From contig JAJQEF010000002.1 of assembly GCA_021201795.1 (NCBI GenBank), positions 42,976 to 106,975 of the forward strand: a DNA stretch of 64,000 bases, read 5' to 3'. The translations under genes and the position numbers were made by a program. The notes beneath the pieces are model-generated. The model was not told where the DNA came from. It was given only the letters and a program-made list of their open reading frames with translations, and did not search any database. Position 1 is the first letter of the stretch. Each line of letters opens with the position of its first letter. Shown here one piece after another: positions 28,293-36,837 of the stretch. The stretch comes from Rikenellaceae bacterium (GTDB taxonomy: Bacteria > Bacteroidota > Bacteroidia > Bacteroidales > Rikenellaceae).

Positions 28293-29057
28293 ATGTGCCG
28301 GGTGAGAGTTGCAGCAGTGTCATACCTGAACACTATTCCGTTCATTTATGGAATAGAACGTTCCGGATTTTTCCCGTATGCGGATATATACCTGTATCCG
28401 CCTGCTGAGTGTGCGGATGCCATATCTTCCGGCAGAGCTGATATCGCCCTTATACCCGTCGCAGAAATACCTTCAATATCAAACATAAAAATAATAGGCG
28501 GCCATTGCATTTCAGCAACCGACAATGTCAGGACCGTCGTATTATTATCGGAATCCCCTGTAAGTGAAATCAAAAGAATTTACCTCGACCCCCATTCAAG
28601 AACATCCGTAAGGTTGGTAAAAATTCTTGCCAAAGAATATTGGAAGATAATTCCAGAATGGATCGACCTCACGGATTATGAATCTGTAACTCCTTCCGAA
28701 GGTGATGGATTTGTGCTGATTGGAGACAAAGTTTTCGATTACGAAACAAAATTCCGACAGAAATACGATCTTTCCCATGAATGGTACAAATATACAGGGC
28801 TGCCGTTCGTATTTGCAGCATGGGTTGCAAATAATAGTGTACCTGAAACAGCCGTGGCAGACCTTGAAAAAGCGCTTGACTACGGAATAAAAAATATCGA
28901 AAATGCTGTCAACCAAGACAGGAGAATTGATAGGAAAACCGCTTATAAATATCTTACTGAAAACATAGACTTCAACTTCGACAATGACAAGCGGGAATCC
29001 ATGAGGTTATTTTTCCGCAAACTGGAGAAATTAGAGGAAAAAACCGGTCCGGGCTAA
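28293..29057 (+). CDS. mqnA: Chorismate dehydratase, futalosine menaquinone pathway
   Basis: MqnA converts chorismate to 3-enolpyruvylbenzoate, the entry to the futalosine route of menaquinone synthesis. The N-terminal VAAVSYLNTIPFIYGIE is the family signature, with GRADIALIPVAEIP and GLPFVFAAWVANN further on in the periplasmic-binding-protein-like fold. The ATG at 28293 (MCRVRVAAVSYLN) is preferred; the frame is open upstream to a TTG at 28278 that adds five residues. 254 residues, normal length. No other mqn gene is in the window. Confidence 0.92.
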   Translation: MCRVRVAAVSYLNTIPFIYGIERSGFFPYADIYLYPPAECADAISSGRADIALIPVAEIPSISNIKIIGGHCISATDNVRTVVLLSESPVSEIKRIYLDPHSRTSVRLVKILAKEYWKIIPEWIDLTDYESVTPSEGDGFVLIGDKVFDYETKFRQKYDLSHEWYKYTGLPFVFAAWVANNSVPETAVADLEKALDYGIKNIENAVNQDRRIDRKTAYKYLTENIDFNFDNDKRESMRLFFRKLEKLEEKTGPG

Positions 29058-29115
29058 GTACACAGGGTTATGACCGCCAATTACTACAGGTTAAAAATCT
29101 TATTACCTCACGCCT

Positions 29116-30066
29116 ATGATCACTATTTACCTCAAAGATTATAACAAAATCATCCGCAACGCGGACATAAAACTTTTCGAAGATCTCGGATGCGATGACA
29201 TTCTATGGATCGACATGCTCTCTCCGACCATTAAGGAACAGAAAGCGGTTGAAAATTTTCTGGAGATAAATCTTCAGACACGCCAACAGGTGGAAGAAAT
29301 CGAAAGTTCATCTAAGTATTCGGAGACAGAGACGTCTATAATATGTAACTCCAATTTCTTTTCTCCTACCGAGGACGGTTTCATTATAGAACCCGTATCT
29401 TTCATCGTGGCGGAAGGCGTTCTCGTGTCGGTAAGGAACACTGAGTTCCGGACATTCAACGAAGCGGCAAAAAGACTACAGATACATGCGCGCGCTTATC
29501 CGACGGGACACCATCTGCTTATTTCAATTCTCGAGATCAGGATCGATTTCGATGCCGATCTCCTCGAATCACTTGCACGGCAGATTGCTGTTCTCAGCAA
29601 ACATATCTTCGTATCGGAAAAGATCGACCAGGTAATCCTAAAAAATATCAACAGCCTTCAGGAAAAAACAATGCTGTTAAGGGAGAATATATTCGACCGT
29701 CAGAGGGTTCTCTCAGGAATCCTGCGAAGCGAACGGTTCCCTAACGATATTTATCCCAAGCTCGGCTTGATGATCAAGGACGTAAACTCACTTATCAATC
29801 ATGCCGATTTCAGTTCCGAACGTCTGGATTATATGCAGGATACTGCTTTGGGGCTTATCAATATCGAACAGAACAACATTACAAAGATATTCACTATCGC
29901 ATCCGTATTCTTCATGCCCGCAACGCTTATCGCTAGTATATACGGTATGAACTTTGATGTAATGCCCGAACTGCACAAAGAATACGGCTATTATATCACA
30001 TTAGGAGGAATGGCCCTTATATCCATTCTAACCTATGTTTACCTGAAATGGAGGAAACTAATGTAA
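29116..30066 (+). CDS. corA: CorA-family magnesium/cobalt transporter
   Basis: 316 residues: a large cytoplasmic alpha/beta plus coiled-coil domain, then two C-terminal transmembrane helices. The selectivity motif YGMNFDVMPEL sits at the end of the first helix, with the second helix and a basic KWRKLM tail after it. CorA pentamers pass Mg2+ passively. The acidic YYITLGG loop position is a little different from E. coli but within the family range. Its stop is followed closely by the his promoter, with no terminator between. Confidence 0.94.
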   Translation: MITIYLKDYNKIIRNADIKLFEDLGCDDILWIDMLSPTIKEQKAVENFLEINLQTRQQVEEIESSSKYSETETSIICNSNFFSPTEDGFIIEPVSFIVAEGVLVSVRNTEFRTFNEAAKRLQIHARAYPTGHHLLISILEIRIDFDADLLESLARQIAVLSKHIFVSEKIDQVILKNINSLQEKTMLLRENIFDRQRVLSGILRSERFPNDIYPKLGLMIKDVNSLINHADFSSERLDYMQDTALGLINIEQNNITKIFTIASVFFMPATLIASIYGMNFDVMPELHKEYGYYITLGGMALISILTYVYLKWRKLM

Positions 30067-30081
30067 TACAACAAATTAGTT

Positions 30082-30111
30082 TTGGGAGATAAAAATTTTT
30101 ATATAACTTTG
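30082..30111 (+). promoter_or_regulatory. Bacteroides-type promoter of the his unit
   Basis: TTG at 30082-30084, exactly 19 nt, TAACTTTG at 30104-30111: a full consensus match. The predicted start of transcription, about 30115-30118, falls at the GTG of the leader peptide. Confidence 0.8.
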
Positions 30112-30116
30112 TATCC

Positions 30117-30173
30117 GTGAAAATAACAGTAGCACATATAGGACATCATCACCATCTCTGTAATGCAGGGTAG
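30117..30173 (+). CDS. hisL: his leader peptide, apparently leaderless
   Basis: An 18-codon open frame starting GTG and ending TAG, with product VKITVAHIGHHHHLCNAG. Five of 18 residues are His, four of them consecutive (CAT CAT CAC CAT at 30144-30155). It lies between a consensus promoter and a rho-independent terminator in front of hisG, the classic position of an amino-acid attenuation peptide. The stop codon lies within the segment that can form the antiterminator. The predicted RNA 5' end leaves almost no leader before GTG, so initiation may be leaderless. Confidence 0.85.
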   Translation: MKITVAHIGHHHHLCNAG

Positions 30174-30233
30174 GCTCGGTGTTGTTTTATTAAATAAGAG
30201 AAATAATAAACCAACAGATAAGAAAAGCTTACC
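30169..30233 (+). promoter_or_regulatory. Antiterminator of the his attenuator
   Basis: GGTAGGCT (30169-30176) can pair with AGCTTACC (30226-30233). Inside it TGTTGTTTTATTA (30180-30192) pairs with TAATAAACCAACA (30204-30216) at 12 of 13 positions, with an 11-nt loop. This fold removes the 5' arm of the terminator. A ribosome stalled on the His codons leaves it free to form; a ribosome at the TAG stop (30171-30173) covers its 5' arm. Confidence 0.75.
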
Positions 30234-30257
30234 GCACAAGGTAGGCTTTTTTGTTTT
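30223..30257 (+). terminator. his attenuator terminator
   Basis: Stem AAAAGCTTACC / GGTAGGCTTTT (11 bp, one G-U pair), loop GCACAA, then TTTTTTGTTTT. It ends 17 nt before the hisG start codon. The 3' arm GGTAGGCT is identical to the antiterminator 5' arm. Confidence 0.88.
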
Positions 30258-30274
30258 GAAAACATTTTAAAATT

Positions 30275-31126
30275 ATGATAAGAATAGCCATCCAGGCGAA
30301 AGGACGCCTTAATGAAGACAGCGTGAAACTCCTCAGGGAGGCAGGAATAACATTTGAAGACAGTAAGCGCAAGCTTCTTGCAAAATCGGAAGACTTCCCG
30401 ATCGAGATACTTTACCTCAGGGACGACGATATTCCACAGGCAGTAGCCATGGGTGTCGCTGACATCGGGATCGTAGGATTAAATGAAGTGGAAGAAAAAG
30501 CGCAGGAAATAAACGTGGTCCATAAGCTCGGATTCGGGAAATGCCGTATTTCCATCGCCATTCCAAAGACAGAGGAATATAACGGAGTCGAAACGCTCGC
30601 AGGAAAAAGGATCGCTACGTCATATCCGGTAATCCTCAAAAAATTCCTCGATGAAAAAGGCGTATCAGCTGAGATTCACGAAATAGCGGGATCAGTAGAA
30701 ATCGCACCGGCTGTAGGAATGGCAGATGCAATATTCGATATTGTAAGCAGCGGAGGTACATTGATAACCAACGGGCTAAAAGAAGTCGAAAAAGTAATGT
30801 ATTCGGAAGCGGTACTTATCACGAATAAAAGTCTCGGTGAAGACTGTAAAAACATTCTTAACCAGTTGCTTTTCCGCATAGAATCGGTAGAACGCAGCAG
30901 AGGTATGAAGTACGTACTCATGAATCTTCCGGAAGGGAAAGTCGAAGACGCCATATCGATACTTCCTGCCTTGAAGAGTCCTACTATTCTTCCGCTCACC
31001 CAGAGGGGTTGGTGCGCCCTTCATGTAGTGATAAATGAAAAAGAACTATGGGGAAAAATAGAACAACTGAAATCCATCGGTGCGGAAGGAATTCTAGTTC
31101 TCTCCTTGGAAAAAATGATTTTATAA
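30275..31126 (+). CDS. hisG: ATP phosphoribosyltransferase, long form
   Basis: Condenses ATP with PRPP, the first and feedback-controlled step of histidine synthesis. The protein has 283 residues, the long HisG form with a C-terminal regulatory ACT-like domain (about residues 208-283). The opening MIRIAIQAKGRLNEDSVKLL and the PRPP-loop segment DAIFDIVSSGGTL are characteristic. Expression is predicted to be controlled by the leader-peptide attenuator immediately upstream, in addition to enzyme feedback by histidine. hisD follows after 1 nt. Confidence 0.97.
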   Translation: MIRIAIQAKGRLNEDSVKLLREAGITFEDSKRKLLAKSEDFPIEILYLRDDDIPQAVAMGVADIGIVGLNEVEEKAQEINVVHKLGFGKCRISIAIPKTEEYNGVETLAGKRIATSYPVILKKFLDEKGVSAEIHEIAGSVEIAPAVGMADAIFDIVSSGGTLITNGLKEVEKVMYSEAVLITNKSLGEDCKNILNQLLFRIESVERSRGMKYVLMNLPEGKVEDAISILPALKSPTILPLTQRGWCALHVVINEKELWGKIEQLKSIGAEGILVLSLEKMIL

Positions 31127-31127
31127 A

Positions 31128-32402
31128 ATGGAAATAATCGTTAAACCCGGCCGCACAGAGTGGTCCGGTTTACTTAAACGCCCTCAAATAGACAACTCGG
31201 TAATCGTTCCGCGGGTAAACGAGATCCTGAATGCAGTAAAGACTGAAGGGGATGAAGCCTTACGTCGATTTGCAAAACAGTTCGACAACTGCGAAATATC
31301 CGATCTCAAAGTAACGGACGAAGAAATTGCCGAAGCAGAAAAAAATATCACTCCGGAGCTTGCGGATGCCATAAAAAAAGCGGCAGAAAATATTCGTAAA
31401 TTCCACTCGGCACAGGAATATAAAGGTATCGAGGTAAATATTGCCAGCGGCATTAAATGTATCCAGAAGAGCGTTCCGATACAAACAGTCGGCATCTACA
31501 TTCCTGGCGGAACAGCGCCTTTATTTTCTACCGTACTGATGCTTGCCATTCCGGCAAAGATCGCGGGGTGTCCTGAAGTGGTAATGTGTACACCGACTAA
31601 CAAAGAAGGAAAAATCGCGCCTGCAATACTTTACGCGGCTAAACTCTGCGGCGTAACTGAAATATTCAAAACAGGAGGGGCACAGGCGATCGGAGCTATG
31701 GCATACGGAACGGAATCGATCCCTAAAACCGAAAAAATATTCGGCCCTGGAAACCAATACGTGACAGTTGCCAAGCAGCAGGTAAGCCTGATCAATACCG
31801 CTATCGACATGCCGGCAGGTCCGTCGGAAGTTATGGTGCTCGCTGACAAAACTGCGAATCCTTCGTTCGTTGCAGCTGATCTCCTCTCACAGGCGGAACA
31901 CGGCGCGGACAGCCAGTCCATCCTTGTTACGGATTCGGAAGAGTTTGCCAAAGCAGTGGATATCGAGGTTACGCAGCAACTCACGTACCTCAGCCGTAAG
32001 AATCTTGCGGAAAAGTCCGTTGCCCATAGCAGGCTGATCGTTCTCAGCGGAAGGGATGAAATAATAGAAATGGCAAATCTATATGCTGCCGAGCACCTTA
32101 TAGTTTCAATGGATAATCCGTGGAAAATAGCAGATAAAATAACTTCCGCCGGAAGCGTATTTATCGGCAATTATACGCCTGAGAGCGCGGGAGACTACGC
32201 ATCGGGGACGAACCACACTTTGCCGACCAACGGATGGGCTACTGCATACAGCGGGGTAAACCTCGACAGCTTTAACAAAAAAATAACTTATCAGGAAATT
32301 ACACGGGAAGGATTGGAAAAACTGGCTCCGGTTATCGATACAATGGCGGTAACGGAAGTCCTTGACGCCCATGCCAATGCCGTACGCATAAGATTAAAAT
32401 AA
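31128..32402 (+). CDS. hisD: Histidinol dehydrogenase
   Basis: NAD-dependent, zinc-containing enzyme for the last two steps of histidine synthesis. The 424-residue protein has the family length. Conserved segments are VGIYIPGGTAPLFSTVLMLAIPA, FGPGNQYVTVAK, DMPAGPSEVMVLAD, DLLSQAEHGADSQS (with a metal-ligand His) and GDYASGTNHTLPT (with a second metal ligand). The remaining his genes are not in the window, so the pathway is split between loci here. rsmA follows 5 nt downstream with no terminator. Confidence 0.97.
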   Translation: MEIIVKPGRTEWSGLLKRPQIDNSVIVPRVNEILNAVKTEGDEALRRFAKQFDNCEISDLKVTDEEIAEAEKNITPELADAIKKAAENIRKFHSAQEYKGIEVNIASGIKCIQKSVPIQTVGIYIPGGTAPLFSTVLMLAIPAKIAGCPEVVMCTPTNKEGKIAPAILYAAKLCGVTEIFKTGGAQAIGAMAYGTESIPKTEKIFGPGNQYVTVAKQQVSLINTAIDMPAGPSEVMVLADKTANPSFVAADLLSQAEHGADSQSILVTDSEEFAKAVDIEVTQQLTYLSRKNLAEKSVAHSRLIVLSGRDEIIEMANLYAAEHLIVSMDNPWKIADKITSAGSVFIGNYTPESAGDYASGTNHTLPTNGWATAYSGVNLDSFNKKITYQEITREGLEKLAPVIDTMAVTEVLDAHANAVRIRLK

Positions 32403-32407
32403 ACAAA

Positions 32408-33187
32408 ATGGGTAAAGTACGCCCCAAGAAACACCTCGGCCAGCACTTTCTGACCGATCTGAATATAGCACAGAATATTGCGGAATCGCTTCGTGCGAAA
32501 AAATGCCGTTCAACACTCGAAGTCGGTCCGGGTATGGGCGTGCTTACGAACTTCCTAATAAAAAGAGAGGATATTGAATTATACGCGGCAGAGATAGATG
32601 CGGAGAGTATCGGATATTTAAAGGGAAACCTGCCACAGCTGAACGACAAACTTATAGAAGGCGACTTCCTGCGAATGGATCTCAGGGAAAAATTCCCCGA
32701 AGGAGTGAATATAATAGGGAACTTCCCGTACAATATATCGTCGCAGATATTCTTCAAAGTCCTCGATAACAGGGATATTGTTCCGGAAGTGGTGGGAATG
32801 GTTCAGAAAGAAGTCGCGGTAAGAATAGCGGAACCTCCAGGAAAAAAAGAGTATGGAATACTCAGCGTGATGTTGCAGGCATTTTATGATATCGAGTATC
32901 TGTTCACTGTCCACGAGAATGTCTTCAACCCTCCGCCTAAAGTAAAGAGCGGGGTTATAAGGCTCACACGCAACAGTACGGATAACCTCGGATGCGACGA
33001 GAAATTATTCTTCAGAATCGTCAAGGCAACCTTTAACCAGCGTAGAAAAACTATCCGTAACTCTTTCCGGGCAGGATTTCCACAAATCAGTGCAGAACAT
33101 CCCCTTTTCGGAGAAAGACCTGAAAGGCTGTCGGTGGAGCAATTCATCGACCTGACAAAATGGGCGGAGGAGCATTTGGGAAACTAA
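32408..33187 (+). CDS. rsmA: 16S rRNA dimethyladenosine transferase
   Basis: Dimethylates two adjacent adenines near the 3' end of 16S rRNA using SAM, a late check of small-subunit assembly (KsgA). The N-terminal PKKHLGQHFLTD, SAM motif LEVGPGMGVLTNFL and catalytic GNFPYNIS (family NxPY) are all present. 259 residues, normal. It lies 5 nt after hisD with no visible promoter of its own, so at least part of its expression should depend on read-through of the his attenuator. Confidence 0.96.
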   Translation: MGKVRPKKHLGQHFLTDLNIAQNIAESLRAKKCRSTLEVGPGMGVLTNFLIKREDIELYAAEIDAESIGYLKGNLPQLNDKLIEGDFLRMDLREKFPEGVNIIGNFPYNISSQIFFKVLDNRDIVPEVVGMVQKEVAVRIAEPPGKKEYGILSVMLQAFYDIEYLFTVHENVFNPPPKVKSGVIRLTRNSTDNLGCDEKLFFRIVKATFNQRRKTIRNSFRAGFPQISAEHPLFGERPERLSVEQFIDLTKWAEEHLGN

Positions 33188-33229
33188 TTCTCTCGTCTTA
33201 ATTTATTAACAACATAACAATTAAATAAA

Positions 33230-35170
33230 ATGATATCCGTAAATAATTTAACGGTGACATTCGGGGGCTGGGACCTCTTTAGCGATATATCATTCATGAT
33301 AAACCCCAAAGACCGTATTGGTCTTGTGGGTAAAAACGGTGCGGGAAAGTCCACGATGCTTAAAGTTTTGATCGGGGAACAACCTGCAACAACCGGCGGC
33401 GTTTCAAAAAATTCCGACTGCACATTAGGATATCTTCCGCAGCAAATGAAAGTTTCGGACGGTAAAACCGTATTCGAAGAAACGGCAACTGCGTTCGAAG
33501 AAGTAATAAGGCTAGAAAAAGAAATAGAATATGTAACGGAACAGCTTTCCATACGTACCGATTACGAGAGCGATGAATACAGCGAACTTATACTGAGGCT
33601 CAACGATCTTAACGACCGATACCATATCCTGGGCGGTGACAACCGCGAAGCAGAGATTGAGAAAACCCTTTTAGGACTTGGGTTTGAAAGAAGCGATTTC
33701 GACAGGAAGACGCAGGAATTCAGCGGAGGATGGCGAATGAGAATCGAACTCGCTAAAATTCTTTTGCGAAGACCATCGGTGTTTCTTCTGGACGAACCCA
33801 CGAACCATCTGGACATAGAGAGTATACAGTGGCTGGAAAATTACCTTAAGGATTACAACGGAGCCGTAGTTCTTATATCCCACGACAGGGCATTCCTCGA
33901 TGCCGTTACAAACCGCACTATCGAGATTTCTTTGGGTAAAGCGACGGATTACAGGGTGTCGTATTCGAAATACGTAGTATTGAGAAAAGAGAGACGCGAA
34001 CAGCAGATGGCGGCCTTCGCCAATCAACAGAAACTTATCGAAAAAACTGAGGATTTTATCGAGAGGTTCCGATATAAGGCGACCAAATCTAATCAGGTAC
34101 AGTCGAGGATCAAACAACTCGAAAAAATCGACCGCATCGAAGTCGAAGAGGAAGACACATCGAGACTTAACATAAAATTTCCTCCTGCTCCCCGCTCGGG
34201 ACAGATCGTTGTAGAATCCAAGGATGCAGAAAAAAGTTTCGGGGATAAACACGTATTTTCAGGTGCGGATATCATTATCGAAAGAGGTGATAAGATCGCA
34301 CTGGTTGGACGAAACGGCGAAGGTAAGACCACATTTGCAAGAATGGCCGTGGGTGAAATCGAAACTACACGCGGAAGCATCAGGCTCGGACATAATGTAA
34401 AGGTGGGGTATTATGCCCAGAATCAGGAAGATCTTATGGACGGGAACTTCACAGTCTACGACACATTGGACAGGGTGGCTGTGGGAGATATCAGAACAAA
34501 GTTAAGGGACATACTCGGTGCGTTCCTGTTCCGTGGCGAGGACATCGATAAAAAAGTAAGGGTTCTTTCCGGCGGGGAACGCTCAAGGCTGGCCATGGCA
34601 AGACTGATGCTCGAGCCGTACAACCTGCTGATCCTCGATGAACCGACCAACCATATGGATATGCGAAGCAAGGATATCCTTAAACATGCCATACAGAAAT
34701 ACGACGGAACTGTTATAGTGATTTCCCATGACAGGGAATTTCTCGACGGATTGGTGAATAAGGTATATGAATTCAGACACGGGAAAGTGAAAGAACATCT
34801 GGGGGGGATCTACGATTTTCTGGAAGCGAAAAAAATGGAAACTCTTGCCGAGTTAGAGAAAAAAGAAGTACCCAGAACCGCAAAAGAAAAAATTATTCAG
34901 CCCGGTAAAACCGTAGATTATGCTGAAAAACAGAAGCTGGACAAAGAAGTCAAAAGGATAAAAGTCCTTATCGAAAAAGCAGAAACGGAGATCGAAAGGC
35001 TGGAAGCGGAGATTAAAATAATGGATGAAAAACTCGCCGAGCCCGAAAAGTTCGGGATCGACTTGAGAGATCCGCAGCATTTCACGGAATACAACGGCAT
35101 GAAGGAAGCCCTGAATAAAATATTTTCAGAATGGGAATCCCACAACGAAAAACTCTCTGAAATGGAATAA
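33230..35170 (+). CDS. ABC-F family ATPase
   Basis: 646 residues with two ABC domains and no membrane segment. Walker A sites are GKNGAGKST (about residues 35-43) and GRNGEGKTT (about 363-371). Signature motifs are SGGWRMRIELAK and SGGERSRLAMARL, and both Walker B regions read LLDEPTNHLD / ILDEPTNHMD. A linker of basic helices separates the domains, and the C-terminal 80 residues form a coiled coil (KLDKEVKRIKVLIEKAETEIERLE). ABC-F proteins act on ribosomes, in translation rescue or antibiotic protection; the exact subgroup (Uup- or YdiF-like) is unresolved. Confidence 0.93.
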   Translation: MISVNNLTVTFGGWDLFSDISFMINPKDRIGLVGKNGAGKSTMLKVLIGEQPATTGGVSKNSDCTLGYLPQQMKVSDGKTVFEETATAFEEVIRLEKEIEYVTEQLSIRTDYESDEYSELILRLNDLNDRYHILGGDNREAEIEKTLLGLGFERSDFDRKTQEFSGGWRMRIELAKILLRRPSVFLLDEPTNHLDIESIQWLENYLKDYNGAVVLISHDRAFLDAVTNRTIEISLGKATDYRVSYSKYVVLRKERREQQMAAFANQQKLIEKTEDFIERFRYKATKSNQVQSRIKQLEKIDRIEVEEEDTSRLNIKFPPAPRSGQIVVESKDAEKSFGDKHVFSGADIIIERGDKIALVGRNGEGKTTFARMAVGEIETTRGSIRLGHNVKVGYYAQNQEDLMDGNFTVYDTLDRVAVGDIRTKLRDILGAFLFRGEDIDKKVRVLSGGERSRLAMARLMLEPYNLLILDEPTNHMDMRSKDILKHAIQKYDGTVIVISHDREFLDGLVNKVYEFRHGKVKEHLGGIYDFLEAKKMETLAELEKKEVPRTAKEKIIQPGKTVDYAEKQKLDKEVKRIKVLIEKAETEIERLEAEIKIMDEKLAEPEKFGIDLRDPQHFTEYNGMKEALNKIFSEWESHNEKLSEME

Positions 35171-35177
35171 TTAAATT

Positions 35178-36158
35178 ATGGCACTGAAAATTCTTCTGGT
35201 AATATCGATTGTACTCCAGCTTTTTGCCGCTGCAGTCGCAATAAGGCTCACACGGGTGACCAAATACAACCTGTCATGGATGTTGATATCCATAGCTCTT
35301 ACTCTTATGATCGCCCAGCGAATCGTCGAGTTAGTACAAAGTATCGGAGAAAGATTCGAGATTCGGGAAGATGTATTCGTATGGATCGGGGTCATAACTT
35401 CTCTATGTTTTGCCGCAGGAGTTTTTCTTATAAGGGAGATCCTGAATTATACCGCAAATATGGAGGAAAAAAGAAGACTTTATGAAAAAAGGATACTTAA
35501 CGCCATAATACAAACCGAAGAAAAAGAACGTCTGCGGTTCTCCAATGAGATACATGACGGGATCGGACCACTCCTCTCATCGGCCAAAATGTCCGTATCG
35601 TTACTTGCAAAACTCAGTCCGGCTCCACAACAGAGAGAAATTATCGAAAATATAAGTACGGCCATCGATGAATCCATCAAATCCGTGAAGGAGATTTCGA
35701 ACAATCTCAACCCACACATACTTATGAATTTCGGACTGATAAGGGCATTGAACAATTTTATTAAGAAGATTTCCGTTTTTCATGCGGTTAAGATCTATAT
35801 TAATACAGATCTACATAATACAAGGCTGGACCCGGATCTCGAAGTGATTCTTTACAGGGTTATATGTGAAATGATAAATAACACTATGAAGCATGCCGAA
35901 GCAAGCAGGGTAAATTTAAACATCGAGCTTAAAAACGATACTATCTACGTCGAATACGAGGATAATGGCATCGGATTCATACCGGAAGAAGTAATGGATG
36001 CGGAAGGCGGCGGAATGGGTTTATCCAATATCGTTTCCCGAATCGGTTCTGTAAAGGGCATTGTAGACATTTTAAGCGCGCCAGGTAAAGGTACGCATAT
36101 TACGATCAACGTAAACACGAAAAACTTATGGAAGAAAAGCCATGCAGGATTATCTTAG
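35178..36158 (+). CDS. Sensor histidine kinase (HisKA_3 / NarL-partner type)
   Basis: 326 residues. Two or three N-terminal membrane helices with very short loops (about residues 1-100), then a dimerisation helix with the phospho-accepting His in RFSNEIHDGIGPLLSSAKMS. A GHKL ATPase domain follows (N-box MINNTMKHAE, G1 YEDNGIGF, G2 GGGMGLSNI). Lacking a periplasmic domain, it probably senses a membrane or intracellular signal. Its 3' end overlaps the response regulator start by 31 nt, and the two surely work together. It follows the ABC-F gene by 7 nt. Confidence 0.93.
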   Translation: MALKILLVISIVLQLFAAAVAIRLTRVTKYNLSWMLISIALTLMIAQRIVELVQSIGERFEIREDVFVWIGVITSLCFAAGVFLIREILNYTANMEEKRRLYEKRILNAIIQTEEKERLRFSNEIHDGIGPLLSSAKMSVSLLAKLSPAPQQREIIENISTAIDESIKSVKEISNNLNPHILMNFGLIRALNNFIKKISVFHAVKIYINTDLHNTRLDPDLEVILYRVICEMINNTMKHAEASRVNLNIELKNDTIYVEYEDNGIGFIPEEVMDAEGGGMGLSNIVSRIGSVKGIVDILSAPGKGTHITINVNTKNLWKKSHAGLS

Positions 36159-36775
36159 TCGATGACCACACATTATTCAGGAACGGACTCAAAACCCTTC
36201 TGAATATAAATCCTAAGTATACGGTTATCGCTGAAGCGTCTAATGGCCGGGAATTTCTCGATTGTCCGGAGATCAACAGCGCGGACGTAATACTTCTCGA
36301 TATCGATATGCCTGAAATGAACGGTATCGTTGCGGCGGAAAGGGCCTTGGCCATTTATCCGGAACTCAAGATCATAACTTTATCGATGTTCGGAGAAGAG
36401 GATTATTATTTCAGCATGGTGTCAATAGGGGTCAAAGGATTTCTCCTGAAAAATTCAGATATCGACGAAGTCCAGGGTGCCATCGATACGGTAAACGACG
36501 GCGGTTCTTATTTCTCACAGGAACTTCTTTATAATCTGGTGAGCAATCTGAGAAACACACCCATCCATAATACCGATGAAGAACTGTCCGAAAGAGAAAG
36601 GGAAGTACTGCTGATGATATGCAAGGGATTGTCCAATCAGGAGATCGGGGATTTACTGTTCATTTCCAAACGAACGGTAGATAAGCACAGGGCAAATATT
36701 CTGGCTAAAACGAATTGTAAAAATACTGCCAATCTCGTAGTCTACGCGATAAAAAATAAATTGGTAGAGATTTAG
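36128..36775 (+). CDS. NarL/FixJ-type response regulator
   Basis: 215 residues. The receiver domain has acidic pocket DDHTLF, phospho-acceptor Asp in LLDIDMPEM, and conserved Lys in FLLKNSD. The C-terminal LuxR-type helix-turn-helix is LSEREREVLLMICKGLSNQE...FISKRTVDKHRANI. It is the cognate partner of the overlapping histidine kinase. The target genes are unknown; the tamL gene starts 62 nt downstream and could be one, but no operator repeat was seen there. Confidence 0.94.
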   Translation: MEEKPCRIILVDDHTLFRNGLKTLLNINPKYTVIAEASNGREFLDCPEINSADVILLDIDMPEMNGIVAAERALAIYPELKIITLSMFGEEDYYFSMVSIGVKGFLLKNSDIDEVQGAIDTVNDGGSYFSQELLYNLVSNLRNTPIHNTDEELSEREREVLLMICKGLSNQEIGDLLFISKRTVDKHRANILAKTNCKNTANLVVYAIKNKLVEI

Positions 36776-36837
36776 TCAGTTTATTATTATCCGGAAAAGA
36801 ATTAATTTGCGTAAATTGCACCAAACAGACCGTACCG

